DNA of 64,000 nt from Nocardioides sp. Root682 (lineage in GTDB: Bacteria > Actinomycetota > Actinomycetes > Propionibacteriales > Nocardioidaceae): positions 295,773 through 359,772 of the forward strand of contig NZ_LMHJ01000001.1 in the NCBI RefSeq assembly GCF_001427795.1, given 5' to 3'. Shown in pieces: positions 35,765 to 44,499 of the stretch (the stretch's first letter is position 1; the number at the start of each line of letters is the position of its first letter). Below the pieces are notes generated by a model. That model worked only from the letters and a program-made list of their open reading frames with translations, was not told the DNA's origin and ran no database searches. Position numbers and translations under genes: made by a program.

Positions 35765-36912
35765 CGGTCTCCTCGTGAGGAGGTGACGCGAGGTACGGCG
35801 AACGTCCACTCCGTGCCGTGGGCCCCGGTGTCGAGCGTAGCAGTCCCGCCGAGGTCGCGGATCCGGCCCCGGATCGACTCGAGCACGCCGAGGCGACCCT
35901 GCCGCTCGGCCTCCTCGAGGCGCCCGGCGGGAATCCCCGCACCCTCGTCGCGGACGGTGACCTCGACGTGATCGCCCAGGTCCTCGAGCAGGATCCAGGC
36001 CGGTGCGTCCTCGCCGACATGGCGACTGATGTTGTCGAGGCAGGCGCGGACGACGGCCGTGATCTCGGCGACCGCAGGTGCCGCCATCCCGACCGCACCC
36101 GCGGGCAGCGCGACCTCCGTGCGGGGGCGGGCGCCGAGGACGCCCAGTGCGGCTGCCAGGTCGGCGCTCCCTCCTGCCGTGCGTGTCGGCGTCACGGCGT
36201 CCTGGGACCGGATCAGGGTGCGCAGCGCCCGTTCCTGGGCGCCGGCCAACCTGCCCAGCTCGGCCGCCTCCCCGCCGAGCTCGCCACCACGCCGCTGGAC
36301 GAGCGCGAGCACCTGCAGCACCCCGTCGTGGACCACTCGTGCGAGGCGGGCCCGCTCAGCGGCGGCAGCGGCCTCGCTCTGTGCCCGGTCCCGATCAGCG
36401 GCCATGGCCGTGAGTGACTCGCAGACGAAGCCCACCATGGAGCCGCAGAGGAGCAACAGGAAGACGTTTCCCCAGTCCTGCTGGCTGATGTGCGACCGGC
36501 TCAGGAGGTCGATCGCTCCCAGCAGCACGGCGGCCGTGGCGCCCCCACGCCAGCCGTAGCGAACCGCCCACGCCAGCAGGGCGCCGACGATCCAGTAGCC
36601 GGGAATGCTCGCGTGGAACCACTCCCCCTTGGCCACCGGAGTGGCCAGCAACATGCCGACCGCCAGGGCCAGGTCGGCGACCAGGACCGCGGGAACCCGC
36701 CGCTCCGGAGCGGCGTAGACGACGATCGCCGCGATCGTGCCCGCCGCCATGACCCCGACACAGGCCCAGCCGAGGGCGGGGTGCTCGAAGTTGTTGCGGT
36801 AGGCGTTGAGCGTCACCGTGTGGACCAGGACGACCACCCGCAGCACCGCGAGCGCCCGGAACATCCGGTTCTCGACGGCGACCGCAGCCCGGGTCGTCGT
36901 ACCGCTGGTCAC
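35761..36912 (-). CDS. macS: MacS-like sensor histidine kinase (DUF5931 type)
   Basis: 383 residues. Five or six membrane helices (about 17-165), then a HisKA_3-like helix with the phospho-acceptor His in LARVVHDGVLQVLALVQRRG, and an HATPase domain with DNISRHVG (N box), VRDEGAGIP (G1) and RLGVLESIRGR (G2). It autophosphorylates and passes phosphate to a NarL-type regulator, presumably the MacR-like protein 0.6 kb downstream. The signal is unknown; the membrane part suggests an envelope cue. Confidence 0.86.
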   Translation of the reverse strand: MTSGTTTRAAVAVENRMFRALAVLRVVVLVHTVTLNAYRNNFEHPALGWACVGVMAAGTIAAIVVYAAPERRVPAVLVADLALAVGMLLATPVAKGEWFHASIPGYWIVGALLAWAVRYGWRGGATAAVLLGAIDLLSRSHISQQDWGNVFLLLLCGSMVGFVCESLTAMAADRDRAQSEAAAAAERARLARVVHDGVLQVLALVQRRGGELGGEAAELGRLAGAQERALRTLIRSQDAVTPTRTAGGSADLAAALGVLGARPRTEVALPAGAVGMAAPAVAEITAVVRACLDNISRHVGEDAPAWILLEDLGDHVEVTVRDEGAGIPAGRLEEAERQGRLGVLESIRGRIRDLGGTATLDTGAHGTEWTFAVPRVTSSRGDR

Positions 36913-36923
36913 GACGGAGTCGG

Positions 36924-37712
36924 TCAGGACGCGATCTTCCGCTCGTCACCCTCGCCGCGTTCGGCCCGCTCGGCGCGCTCGGCCTTCCGCGACTCCTCCT
37001 TGGCGCGACCGGCGTACATGTCGACGTACTCCTGGCCGGAGAGGCGCATGATCTCGTACATGATCTCGTCGGTGATCGAGCGCAGGATGAAGCGGTCGTT
37101 CTCCATGCCGGCATAGCGGGAGAAGTCCATCGGCTTGCCGAAACGCACGGTCGGACGCGTGATCCGGCCGAACTTCTTGCCTGGCGGCGCCACCACGTCG
37201 GTGCCGACGACGGCGACCGGGATCACCGGCACGCCGGTCTCCAGCGTGAGGCGGGCGATGCCCGTCTTCCCGCGGTAGAGCCGGCCGTCGTGGGACCGGG
37301 TGCCCTCGGGATAGATCCCGAACAGCTCCTCCTCCGCCAGCACCCGCTTCGCCGAGACCAGCGCTCCGGACGCGGCATCACCGCTGGTGCGGTCGATCGG
37401 GATGTTGCCGGTGCCGCTGAAGAACGTCTTCTGCAGCCAACCCTTGACGCCCGGTGAGGTGAAGTACTCCGCCTTCGCGACGAAGCGCACCATCCGCGGA
37501 ATCACCAGGGGCATGAACAGCCAGTCGGCGTACGACAGGTGGTTGCTGGCGAGGATCGCCGGACCGGACGGCGGGACGTTCTCGAGACCCTCGGCACGCG
37601 GCCGGAAGATCAGCTTCAACAGCGGCCCGAGCGCGATGAACTTGAGGAACCAGTAGAACAACCGACCGACCTTCCGCTTGGACTTCCCTGCCGCGAAGCC
37701 TAGTGCCTCCAC
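36924..37712 (-). CDS. plsC: PlsC-family 1-acyl-sn-glycerol-3-phosphate acyltransferase
   Basis: 262 residues. The acyltransferase H-x4-D motif is NHLSYAD (H58, D63); EGTRSHDGRLYRGKTG is the glycerophosphate-binding block, and PVIPVAVVG the fourth motif. A hydrophobic segment at about 20-36 anchors it to the membrane. It makes phosphatidic acid for phospholipid synthesis, or acylates a related acceptor. The C-terminal tail is rich in Arg/Glu (KAERAERAERGEGDER). GTG start; divergent from the hydrolase gene. Confidence 0.88.
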   Translation of the reverse strand: MEALGFAAGKSKRKVGRLFYWFLKFIALGPLLKLIFRPRAEGLENVPPSGPAILASNHLSYADWLFMPLVIPRMVRFVAKAEYFTSPGVKGWLQKTFFSGTGNIPIDRTSGDAASGALVSAKRVLAEEELFGIYPEGTRSHDGRLYRGKTGIARLTLETGVPVIPVAVVGTDVVAPPGKKFGRITRPTVRFGKPMDFSRYAGMENDRFILRSITDEIMYEIMRLSGQEYVDMYAGRAKEESRKAERAERAERGEGDERKIAS

Positions 37713-37764
37713 GGCCTTGTGCGGTCACCCGCGCATGCCTGCGTTCGTACGGCACAATCACGCC

Positions 37765-38538
37765 ATGCCGCCGAGCCCCGCGTCCCTCACCGCGCCACTG
37801 ACGATCGCCGCCCGCCCGGAGCTCACCGGGGGCCGCCGCATCGGCGTGCTCCTCAGCCACGGGTTCACCGGCTCCCCCGCGTCGATCCGGCCCTGGGGCG
37901 AGTACCTCGGCGACCTCGGGTACGGCGTCGCCGTACCCCGCCTTCCCGGGCACGGCACCACCTGGCAGGAGCTCAACCAGCGCACCTGGGCCGACTGGCA
38001 CTCGGAGATAATCTCGACCTTCGATGCGCTCCGGGCCGACCACGACGCGGTCGTCATCGGCGGGCTGTCGATGGGCGGGGCGCAGGTGCTGCAGCTCGCC
38101 GCTGCCCGCAACAGCGAGATCGCGGGCCTCATGCTGGTCAACCCGGCTGTGTCGACCAAGCGTCTCGACGTCAAGCTGCTGCCCGTCCTCAAGCACCTCG
38201 TCGGCTCCTTCCCGGCGATCGGGAACGACATCAAGAAGTCCGGCGCCGACGAGCTCGCCTACGACCGCACGCCGCTCAAGGCGGCCCACTCGATGATGCA
38301 GGCCTGGCCCGGCATCATCCGGGACCTCCCGAAGATCACGGTGCCGGTCATCTACTTCCGCGCCGACGACGACCACGTCGTCGATGCCTCGTCCGAGAAG
38401 ATCATCCGCGAGAAGCTCTCGTCGGACGACGTCACCCGCGTGCCCCTTCCGGAGAGCTATCACGTGGCGACACTCGACAACGACGCCCCGACCATCTTCG
38501 AGCAGTCGGCGGCCTTCATCGCCCGGGTCGCTGGGTGA
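37765..38538 (+). CDS. Alpha/beta hydrolase, carboxylesterase/monoacylglycerol lipase type
   Basis: 257 residues. The nucleophile elbow GLSMGG gives S102; the oxyanion segment is LLSHGFTGSPASIRPWGEYL, the acid lies in FRADDDHVVDA and the catalytic His in ESYHVATLDND. Similar to carboxylesterase EstA/YvaK-type enzymes that cleave short-chain esters or monoacylglycerols. No ribosome site is seen; CACAAT six bases upstream of the ATG suggests a leaderless start. Overlaps the next gene (GTGA). Confidence 0.85.
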   Translation: MPPSPASLTAPLTIAARPELTGGRRIGVLLSHGFTGSPASIRPWGEYLGDLGYGVAVPRLPGHGTTWQELNQRTWADWHSEIISTFDALRADHDAVVIGGLSMGGAQVLQLAAARNSEIAGLMLVNPAVSTKRLDVKLLPVLKHLVGSFPAIGNDIKKSGADELAYDRTPLKAAHSMMQAWPGIIRDLPKITVPVIYFRADDDHVVDASSEKIIREKLSSDDVTRVPLPESYHVATLDNDAPTIFEQSAAFIARVAG

Positions 38539-39911
38539 CCGTACCCGCAATCGAACCTGCCGCAACCGGTACGGGCAACGCCATGGACCGGATGCTGCTG
38601 GCCTTTGTCCGGTTGTGGGCGTTCGCGTTGTTGCTGCACGTGTGCATGGCGGACCGTCACCGCCTGGACACCCTGTGGGGGGTCGCGGTCGCTGCGCTGT
38701 CGTTCGCTGTGCTGGTCCGTCCGGCCTCGCTGCGCCTCTTCGGGATCCTGCTCATCGCGCAGCTCGCCGACATGGTCGCCGAGATGCCGTACTCCCCCAA
38801 CCACTGGATGCTCGACGGCTTCGTCGGGCTCACGATCCTTGCCTGCTTCGCGCTGCGACGCGAGGTCACCCTCGACGCGCTGCGCCGTGCGGTCCCTGGC
38901 ATCCGGATCGTGTTGCTGATCGCCTATTCGGCCGCGGCCCTGGCGAAGTACAACACCACCTTCCTCGACCCGGTGACCAGTTGTGCGTCGGCCATCGCGT
39001 CGCGCGCATCGTTCGGGGCGACCCGTGACCTCCCGATGGATCCGGTGTGGATGCTGGTCACGATCACGGCCGAGAGCCTGATCCCCCTCCTGCTGCTGAT
39101 CCCGGCGACCCGGCGTCACGGGGTTCGCTTCGGCATGGCATTCCACTGCCTGATCACGTTGAGTCCGGCGATCGGCGTCCAGGACTTCAGTGCCACCCTC
39201 ATCGCCCTGTTCTTCCTGTTCCTGAGCGCCCCGGACGCCGAGCACCTCCTCGACAGGCTCCAGCGGCTCACGGGCAAGTCGGCCGTGGTGCGCGACGTAC
39301 GCCGGTTTCCAGACGTGGCGGCGTTCCTCGGCCTCCTGGCGATCGGGTTCGCTGGCTACGTCAGCTTCGCAGCGGCCTCCGCAGCGACGAACGTGATCAG
39401 CAAAGTGGTGCTGGTCGCCGTCGTCATCGCTGCCGTGTGGTCCTGGCGCCAGCCAGCGCCCACCGCACCCCTGGCCGGCATCACCTGGATCCAGCTCCCG
39501 ATGATCCTGCTGACGTTGGCCTGGGCCATGAACCCCTATCTGGGGCTGCGTACGACGGCCTCCTTCACGATGTTCTCGAGCCTGACCACAGAAGGCACCG
39601 AGGCCAACCACCTCTTCCTGCCCTCGGTCCACCTGACCGACTGGCAGGAGGACCTCGTCTACATCCAGTCGTCCAACGACGCTTCGATCGACCGCGCTGC
39701 CGATTCGGACGTGGCCATTCCGCTCATGGGACTGCGGTCCATCGCGATGAACGACTCCGACCTCGAGGTCACGGGCGTCCTGCACGGTCAGCAGGTGACG
39801 TTCGGTCCCGAGGCGGGCCAGACCCCCCTCGAACCGCTGTCCTGGTGGCAACGGAAATACGCGCACTTCCACGCCATCCCTGTCGGCGACCATGCCTTCT
39901 GCACGGACTGA
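38535..39911 (+). CDS. Polytopic membrane protein, possibly HTTM-like
   Basis: 458 residues with eight or more hydrophobic helices in the first 330 residues and a soluble C-terminal part (about 345-458). Segments such as LAKYNTTFLDPVTSCA and FGMAFHCLITLSPAIGVQDFSATLIALFFLFLS loosely recall HTTM/vitamin K carboxylase-like membrane domains, but I cannot confirm the family. The GTG start overlaps the hydrolase stop by four bases, so the two are coupled. Function unknown. Confidence 0.6.
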   Translation: MTVPAIEPAATGTGNAMDRMLLAFVRLWAFALLLHVCMADRHRLDTLWGVAVAALSFAVLVRPASLRLFGILLIAQLADMVAEMPYSPNHWMLDGFVGLTILACFALRREVTLDALRRAVPGIRIVLLIAYSAAALAKYNTTFLDPVTSCASAIASRASFGATRDLPMDPVWMLVTITAESLIPLLLLIPATRRHGVRFGMAFHCLITLSPAIGVQDFSATLIALFFLFLSAPDAEHLLDRLQRLTGKSAVVRDVRRFPDVAAFLGLLAIGFAGYVSFAAASAATNVISKVVLVAVVIAAVWSWRQPAPTAPLAGITWIQLPMILLTLAWAMNPYLGLRTTASFTMFSSLTTEGTEANHLFLPSVHLTDWQEDLVYIQSSNDASIDRAADSDVAIPLMGLRSIAMNDSDLEVTGVLHGQQVTFGPEAGQTPLEPLSWWQRKYAHFHAIPVGDHAFCTD

Positions 39912-39955
39912 ACAGACTCGTCTGGCTAGGCGGGCGGACCCCAAGGCCCGCAGCG

Positions 39956-39961
39956 TAGGCT
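39956..39961 (+). promoter_or_regulatory. Leaderless -10 box of the two-helix protein gene
   Basis: TAGGCT ends six bases before the GTG at 39968. Confidence 0.45.
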
Positions 39962-39967
39962 GATGCC

Positions 39968-40393
39968 GTGAAACGGGAGAACCCCGAGGAGCAGGACTCC
40001 GCGTGGCAGAAGATCGTCGAGAACTACGGCGAGCGCGCCGAGCTCGACGCTGTCGATGACGCGGTCGAGGTGGCCATCGAGCCGGAGCCAGACCTCCGTG
40101 ACGACGACCCGGCGGGTTCGAGCCTGTTCGACGACGACGCCATCGACGAGATCGACCGCTTCGTGCCGGACAGCCCGCCGCCCATCCCGATGCCACCGCC
40201 CGACCGGTTCCTGGCCTGGCTGGGCGTCTTCGGTTCGCCGACCGTGCTGCTGGTCTTCCTCGTGCTCGGGATCGGCATGCCGCCGTTCCTGGGGTGGATC
40301 CTCGTCGGCGGCTTCGTCCTCGGCTTCTGCTACCTGGTGTTCACGCTTCCGCGAACGCCCCGCGACCCGTGGGACGACGGCGCGGTCGTCTGA
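39968..40393 (+). CDS. Small two-helix membrane protein with acidic N-terminus
   Basis: 141 residues. The N-terminal half is strongly acidic (about 8-60, many Asp/Glu), with a Pro-rich PDSPPPIPMPPP stretch before two membrane helices (about 84-100 and 104-123). I recall similar proteins in other actinobacteria but no function. Leaderless GTG start. Convergent with the ROK kinase genes. Confidence 0.7.
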   Translation: MKRENPEEQDSAWQKIVENYGERAELDAVDDAVEVAIEPEPDLRDDDPAGSSLFDDDAIDEIDRFVPDSPPPIPMPPPDRFLAWLGVFGSPTVLLVFLVLGIGMPPFLGWILVGGFVLGFCYLVFTLPRTPRDPWDDGAVV

Positions 40394-40409
40394 ACATTCC
40401 TCGGACCCG

Positions 40410-41324
40410 TCAGGCGGGTGAATGGTCGCGCGCCAGCAACGCGGCGCCGACCGCCCCGGCTTCGGGTCCGGTGCGCGCGGGAACCAGCGGCGGCACCGGC
40501 CGAAAGGCCGTGCCCTGCAAGGACTCGGCGAGCGCAGCCCGGGCTGGCTCCAGCAAGAGGTCGCCCACCGTCGAGACGCCGCCACCGACGACGACGAGCT
40601 GGGGATCGAACGCGGACACCAGTCCCGCGACACCCACTCCGAGCCACGTGCCCACCGAGGCGAAGGCCTGACGCGCGACCTCGTTGCCGGCGAACGCCAT
40701 CGCGGCGACCTCGGGTCCGTCGAGGTGCCTGCCCAGCGCCACCCGGGTGACGCGCTCGAGCGCCCGGCCGCTGCAGTACTGCTCCCAGCAGCCACTCAGA
40801 CCGCACTCGCAGGCCAGCCCGTCCGGGACGACCTGCATGTGGCCGAACTCCCCGGCCAGCCCATGGGCTCCGCGGACCACGCGCCCGCCGAGGACGAGCG
40901 CGCCACCGATGCCGGTGCCGATGGTGATCATCAACATCGAGTCGGCACCGCGGGCAGCTCCCACGACCAGCTCGGCATGCGCCGCGCAGTTCGCGTCGTT
41001 GTCGAGTACGACGACGAGACCGGTCCGTTGCGCGATCCGCTCCCGCACGGGGGCATCGCGCCACGGCAGGTGGGCGCCGAAGAGATAGCGCTCGCCGGCA
41101 CCGTCGACCAGCCCCGCGGCAGAGATGCCGAGCGCGACAGGCGGCCGGTCGTCGTACACGTCACGGGCGGCGAGCTCGACCGCGTCCTCGACCTCCGACT
41201 CCGAGGCGCTTCGACCGGGCATCGGGCGGGTCGCCGTGGCTTCGACGTCCCCGTCGGCCGACACCCGCACGGCCAGCACCTTGGTGCCGCCGACGTCGAC
41301 GCCGACCCACGTGTCCCCGGCCAT
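40410..41324 (-). CDS. ROK-family sugar kinase, paralogue 2
   Basis: 304 residues. Phosphate-binding VGVDVGGTKVLAV near the N-terminus, catalytic Asp in LDNDANCAAHAE, TIGTGIGGAL and the zinc motif CECGLSGCWEQYCSG are intact. ROK kinases phosphorylate glucose or related sugars, or act as regulators; no DNA-binding helix is present, so a kinase is expected. The ATG at 41322-41324 is chosen from the conserved motif start; ten bases downstream of the other ROK gene, so they are cotranscribed. Confidence 0.85.
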   Translation of the reverse strand: MAGDTWVGVDVGGTKVLAVRVSADGDVEATATRPMPGRSASESEVEDAVELAARDVYDDRPPVALGISAAGLVDGAGERYLFGAHLPWRDAPVRERIAQRTGLVVVLDNDANCAAHAELVVGAARGADSMLMITIGTGIGGALVLGGRVVRGAHGLAGEFGHMQVVPDGLACECGLSGCWEQYCSGRALERVTRVALGRHLDGPEVAAMAFAGNEVARQAFASVGTWLGVGVAGLVSAFDPQLVVVGGGVSTVGDLLLEPARAALAESLQGTAFRPVPPLVPARTGPEAGAVGAALLARDHSPA

Positions 41325-41334
41325 CAGGGCGACC

Positions 41335-42282
41335 TCAGGTGCGCGCCAGGTCGGCAGCGCCGATGACTCCGGCGCGGTTGCCCAGCGCAGCGAGACGGAC
41401 CTCGGCGCGCGGGCGGAATCCACGAGGGGTCAGCTCCCGGTCGAAGGACGCCCTCAGCGGATCCAGGAGAAGGTCTCCTGCTTCGCTGACGCCACCACCG
41501 ATGACGATCACGGCAGGGTCCAGCACGGCCACCAGCGAGGCGATCCCGTGGCCCAGCCACCGGCCCAGCTCTTCCAGCTGTTCGATGGCGAACCGGTCGC
41601 CGTCGCGCGCGGCATCGGTGATCATCGGACCGGTGATCGCAGCAGGGTCACCTCCTGCGCGCCGAACGAGGTCCTGGCCCGGCAGCGGGTCGGCGGCGAC
41701 GGCTTCCTGCGCGGAGCGCACCAGAGCGGTCCCACTGGCGTACTGCTCGAAGCAACCGCGGTTGCCACAGCCGCACGGACGACCGTCGGGAACGACGCAG
41801 AGGTGGCCGATCTCGGCTGCCACGCCGTAGGCGCCCCGCAGCAGGTTGCCTCCGACGACGACCCCACCACCGACGCCGGTGCCGACGGTCACCATCAGCT
41901 GGTCGTCGACGTCACGTCCGGCGCCGTACCGGAACTCGCCCCACGCGGCCGCGTTGGCGTCGTTCTCCACGACGACCGGCAGGCCGGTCATCCGGGCCAG
42001 GTCGGCTCCGAGGGTCTCGTTGCGCCACGCGATGTTGGGGGCGAAGAGAACGGTCGACCGGTCGGCGGCGACGTAGCCCGCGGCCCCGACCCCGACCGCC
42101 GCGACCGGGTGCTGCGCGGCCAGCTCGGCCACGAGACCAGCCGCAGCCGCCTCCATGGCATGCGGATCCGTCGCGGGCGACTCCACCCGCGACTCCGCGA
42201 TCACGTTTCCTTCGGCATCGACGACGGCACCGGCCATCTTCGTGCCGCCGATGTCGATGCCGCAGGTCAGAGGGGCGGTCAC
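41335..42282 (-). CDS. glkA: ROK-family glucokinase (GlkA-like)
   Basis: 315 residues, closely resembling actinobacterial glucokinase GlkA: CGIDIGGTKMAGAVVD, APNIAWRNETL, VVVENDANAAAWGE with the catalytic Asp, VTVGTGVGGGVVVGG, GRPCGCGNRGCFEQYASG (zinc and sugar site) and VIGGGVSEAGDLLLDP. It phosphorylates glucose with ATP (or polyphosphate in some relatives). The start overlaps the DUF5304-like stop by four bases. In Streptomyces GlkA also mediates glucose repression; that role here is inference. Confidence 0.9.
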   Translation of the reverse strand: MTAPLTCGIDIGGTKMAGAVVDAEGNVIAESRVESPATDPHAMEAAAAGLVAELAAQHPVAAVGVGAAGYVAADRSTVLFAPNIAWRNETLGADLARMTGLPVVVENDANAAAWGEFRYGAGRDVDDQLMVTVGTGVGGGVVVGGNLLRGAYGVAAEIGHLCVVPDGRPCGCGNRGCFEQYASGTALVRSAQEAVAADPLPGQDLVRRAGGDPAAITGPMITDAARDGDRFAIEQLEELGRWLGHGIASLVAVLDPAVIVIGGGVSEAGDLLLDPLRASFDRELTPRGFRPRAEVRLAALGNRAGVIGAADLART

Positions 42283-42713
42283 GGTGTCCTTCCCGGGCCA
42301 TCAGTGGGGTCGCCGGCGTCATCGGTGTCGTCGAGGTCGATGTGCTCGACCCCGGCACCGCGCTGGTGCGCACCGTCCGCACCGGGCGGCGGTGGCAGGG
42401 TCTCCATGAACCCGGCAGCGGCCTGGAGCAGCGAGGACGCCGCGACCATCAGGTGGGTCCTGACCTCGGGCGAGGTCTGCCGTACGGCGTGCACGACCCG
42501 GCAGACCGGGCAGTAGCGACACTCCGCCTCCCCGGTCGCGATGTGCTCGTTCACCTCGTGCGCCATCGCCGCCGCCTGGGCGGCGAACCCGGTCGCACTC
42601 CCCGCCGCCTCACCGGCCTGCTGGCGCGCGGCGTCGGCCAGGGCGCCGAAGAGCTTCATGGCTTCCTCGCCGACGCTGCCGATCTCGTGCTTGTTCTCGT
42701 GCTCGTCGCTCAT
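42279..42713 (-). CDS. DUF5304-like small protein with CxxC motif
   Basis: 144 residues. A central ECRYCPVCRVVHAVRQTSPEVRTHL segment with C-x2-C resembles proteins annotated as DUF5304 next to ArsA-like ATPase and glucokinase genes in Streptomyces, from memory. N-terminal helix, C-terminal Pro/Asp-rich tail. It overlaps the ATPase gene upstream and the glkA gene downstream by four bases each, so all three are translationally linked. Function unknown; the two cysteines may bind metal. Confidence 0.7.
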   Translation of the reverse strand: MSDEHENKHEIGSVGEEAMKLFGALADAARQQAGEAAGSATGFAAQAAAMAHEVNEHIATGEAECRYCPVCRVVHAVRQTSPEVRTHLMVAASSLLQAAAGFMETLPPPPGADGAHQRGAGVEHIDLDDTDDAGDPTDGPGRTP

Positions 42714-43942
42714 CGGCGCTCCTCGACCGGGCCGGCGGCCGCCGCGGCAGGAGTCGGCTCGGCGAACCGGACGCGCAGCTCGCCGTCGACGACCCGAGCT
42801 CCCGCGACCCGCAGTCGCGCCAGTCCGGCCGGCAGGGTCAGCAACCGCCGGTAGGAACCCACCGTCATCACGAGCTCGTCTCCGTTGCGGGCAAGGTCGA
42901 CCTCCGAACGGGTGACGAACGGCAGGGACAAGTGCACCACGGCCCCGCCGTCGTCGGGTCGGGACACCCGGAAGGGACCCTCACCGGTCGGCGGCGCGAG
43001 CGGGTCGGCGCCGTCGTACAACGCCGCGGCCAGGGTGGCGACCGCCTCGACCCCGACCGGTTCGGCGGGTTGGTACTCGGACGTGAAGATCGGCAGACCC
43101 GTGAAGGACTCGGCAACCTCGGCGAGGACGCCCTGTTGCGCAGCGACCCACCCGGCCCGCCACTCATCGGCAGCGTCGGCAGGGAAGACACGGTTCGCGA
43201 CCACGCCGTCCACCCGATAGCCGTACAGGCACAGGCTCGTGAAGGCCCGCCGCGCTTCGGCCAGCACCATCTGCTCAGGAGTGAGGACGAGGCGGACGCT
43301 GGCATCGGGGCCGGACAGCAGGGCGTGCACGTCGTCGAGCTCCGCGTGGAGACGAGTGATCGCGTCGAACACGTCATCGCCCGGCATCGGTACGCCGGCG
43401 GCGCGGTTCAGGATCGGGCGCAGCGCCTTGACGAGGCGGCGCTGGATCGGGAGCAGGCGCTCGAGGTACCAGCCGAGGGCTTCGGGAAGGGCGAGCAGGC
43501 GCAGCGTCTCGGCGGTCGGCGCGCAGTCGACGACGATGACGTCCCACTTCCCGGAGCGGGCGTGCTGACGCAGCTCGAGGAGTGCCAGCACCTCCTCTGC
43601 CCCCGGGATGACGGTCATCTCCTCGGCGGCAACCGGATCCATGCCGACCGCGTCGAGCACCGTCAACAGGTACCGCTGGATGTCGGCCCAGGACTGCTCG
43701 AACCGCAGTTGGGCGTCGACCTGCTGGAGGAACAGGTGAGGCGCCACCTCGGTCGGCTCGGAGGGGCGGGAGTCTCCGGGCGCGCCGTAGGCGTCGGCCA
43801 GGGAGTGCGCCGCGTCCGTCGAGATCACCAGGGTGCGCAGGCCTCGTGCCGCTGCGAGCGCGGCTGTACCGGCGGAGACGGTCGACTTGCCGACGCCACC
43901 CTTGCCGGTGAACAGAATGATCCGCACGGACTGGTCCCGCAT
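42710..43942 (-). CDS. ArsA/GET3-family ATPase
   Basis: 410 residues. The deviant Walker A motif is FTGKGGVGKST; ISTDAAHSLADAYG and WDVIVVDCAPTAETLRLLALPEALGWYL are the switch and signature regions. The C-terminal part (about 320-400) resembles an HSP20-like domain fused in actinobacterial members (VVHLSLPFVTRSEVDLARNGDELVM). Single-domain actinobacterial homologues (such as Rv2184c) are not arsenic pumps; a chaperone or targeting role is inferred. It follows the SRPBCC gene by eleven bases. Confidence 0.87.
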   Translation of the reverse strand: MRDQSVRIILFTGKGGVGKSTVSAGTAALAAARGLRTLVISTDAAHSLADAYGAPGDSRPSEPTEVAPHLFLQQVDAQLRFEQSWADIQRYLLTVLDAVGMDPVAAEEMTVIPGAEEVLALLELRQHARSGKWDVIVVDCAPTAETLRLLALPEALGWYLERLLPIQRRLVKALRPILNRAAGVPMPGDDVFDAITRLHAELDDVHALLSGPDASVRLVLTPEQMVLAEARRAFTSLCLYGYRVDGVVANRVFPADAADEWRAGWVAAQQGVLAEVAESFTGLPIFTSEYQPAEPVGVEAVATLAAALYDGADPLAPPTGEGPFRVSRPDDGGAVVHLSLPFVTRSEVDLARNGDELVMTVGSYRRLLTLPAGLARLRVAGARVVDGELRVRFAEPTPAAAAAGPVEERR

Positions 43943-43953
43943 CCGCGGCGCCC

Positions 43954-44412
43954 TCAGGCGCCGGACTCGACGCGCTTCTTCAAGCCCTTGAGCGCAGTGT
44001 CGATCAGGATCTTCTCGCCCTTGCGCTTGAGCATCCCGATCAGGGGGATCGAGACGTCCAGGGACAGCCGGTAGGTCACCTGCGTCGTGTCGGGTCCGGT
44101 CTCACGCAGCACGTAGGCACCCTCGAGCGCCTTGAGCATCTTGCCCTCGACGAGGGTCCAGGTGACCTGGTTGTCCCGGTCCCAGTCGTAGGCGAGCGTG
44201 TACTCGTCCTTGATCGGTGACACGTCGAGCTCGAAGAACACCTCACGCGCCCGACCACGCTGCGCCTCGTCGCCAGCGTCGAAGGAGGACGTGACCTTCG
44301 CGACGGTGACGCCCTTGGCCCACGCGGGGTACGCCGGGAAGTCCGCGATGACGGCCATCACATCCGCTGCGGGGGCGTCGACAACGATCGACGAAGACGT
44401 CTGTTCGGCCAT
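43954..44412 (-). CDS. SRPBCC-fold protein (polyketide cyclase/dehydrase type)
   Basis: 152 residues. SSSIVVDAPAADVMAVIADFPAYPAW is the family opening and the C-terminal ILIDTALKGLKKRVES helix closes the fold. The hydrophobic ligand is unknown. It heads the minus-strand set with the ATPase, DUF5304-like and ROK genes, as in mycobacteria (Rv2185c-Rv2184c, from memory). A leaderless -10 (TAGCCT) is six bases before the ATG. Divergent from the acyl-CoA ligase gene. Confidence 0.82.
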   Translation of the reverse strand: MAEQTSSSIVVDAPAADVMAVIADFPAYPAWAKGVTVAKVTSSFDAGDEAQRGRAREVFFELDVSPIKDEYTLAYDWDRDNQVTWTLVEGKMLKALEGAYVLRETGPDTTQVTYRLSLDVSIPLIGMLKRKGEKILIDTALKGLKKRVESGA

Positions 44413-44418
44413 GGCGGC

Positions 44419-44424
44419 AGGCTA
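44419..44424 (-). promoter_or_regulatory. Leaderless -10 box of the SRPBCC-ATPase-glkA operon
   Basis: TAGCCT on the minus strand ends six bases before the ATG at 44412. Confidence 0.45.
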
Positions 44425-44499
44425 CCGGACTTCACGGCTGGGGATGGCAGCGGTCGGACGGCGGAGTACCCTTCGTCCGGCCCCACAGCAGGAGGAACG

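Noticed and set aside
42710..43942. Arsenite efflux role for the ArsA-like ATPase
   Set aside because: Single ATPase domain, no ArsB or ArsR gene nearby, and a context conserved with non-arsenic actinobacterial homologues.
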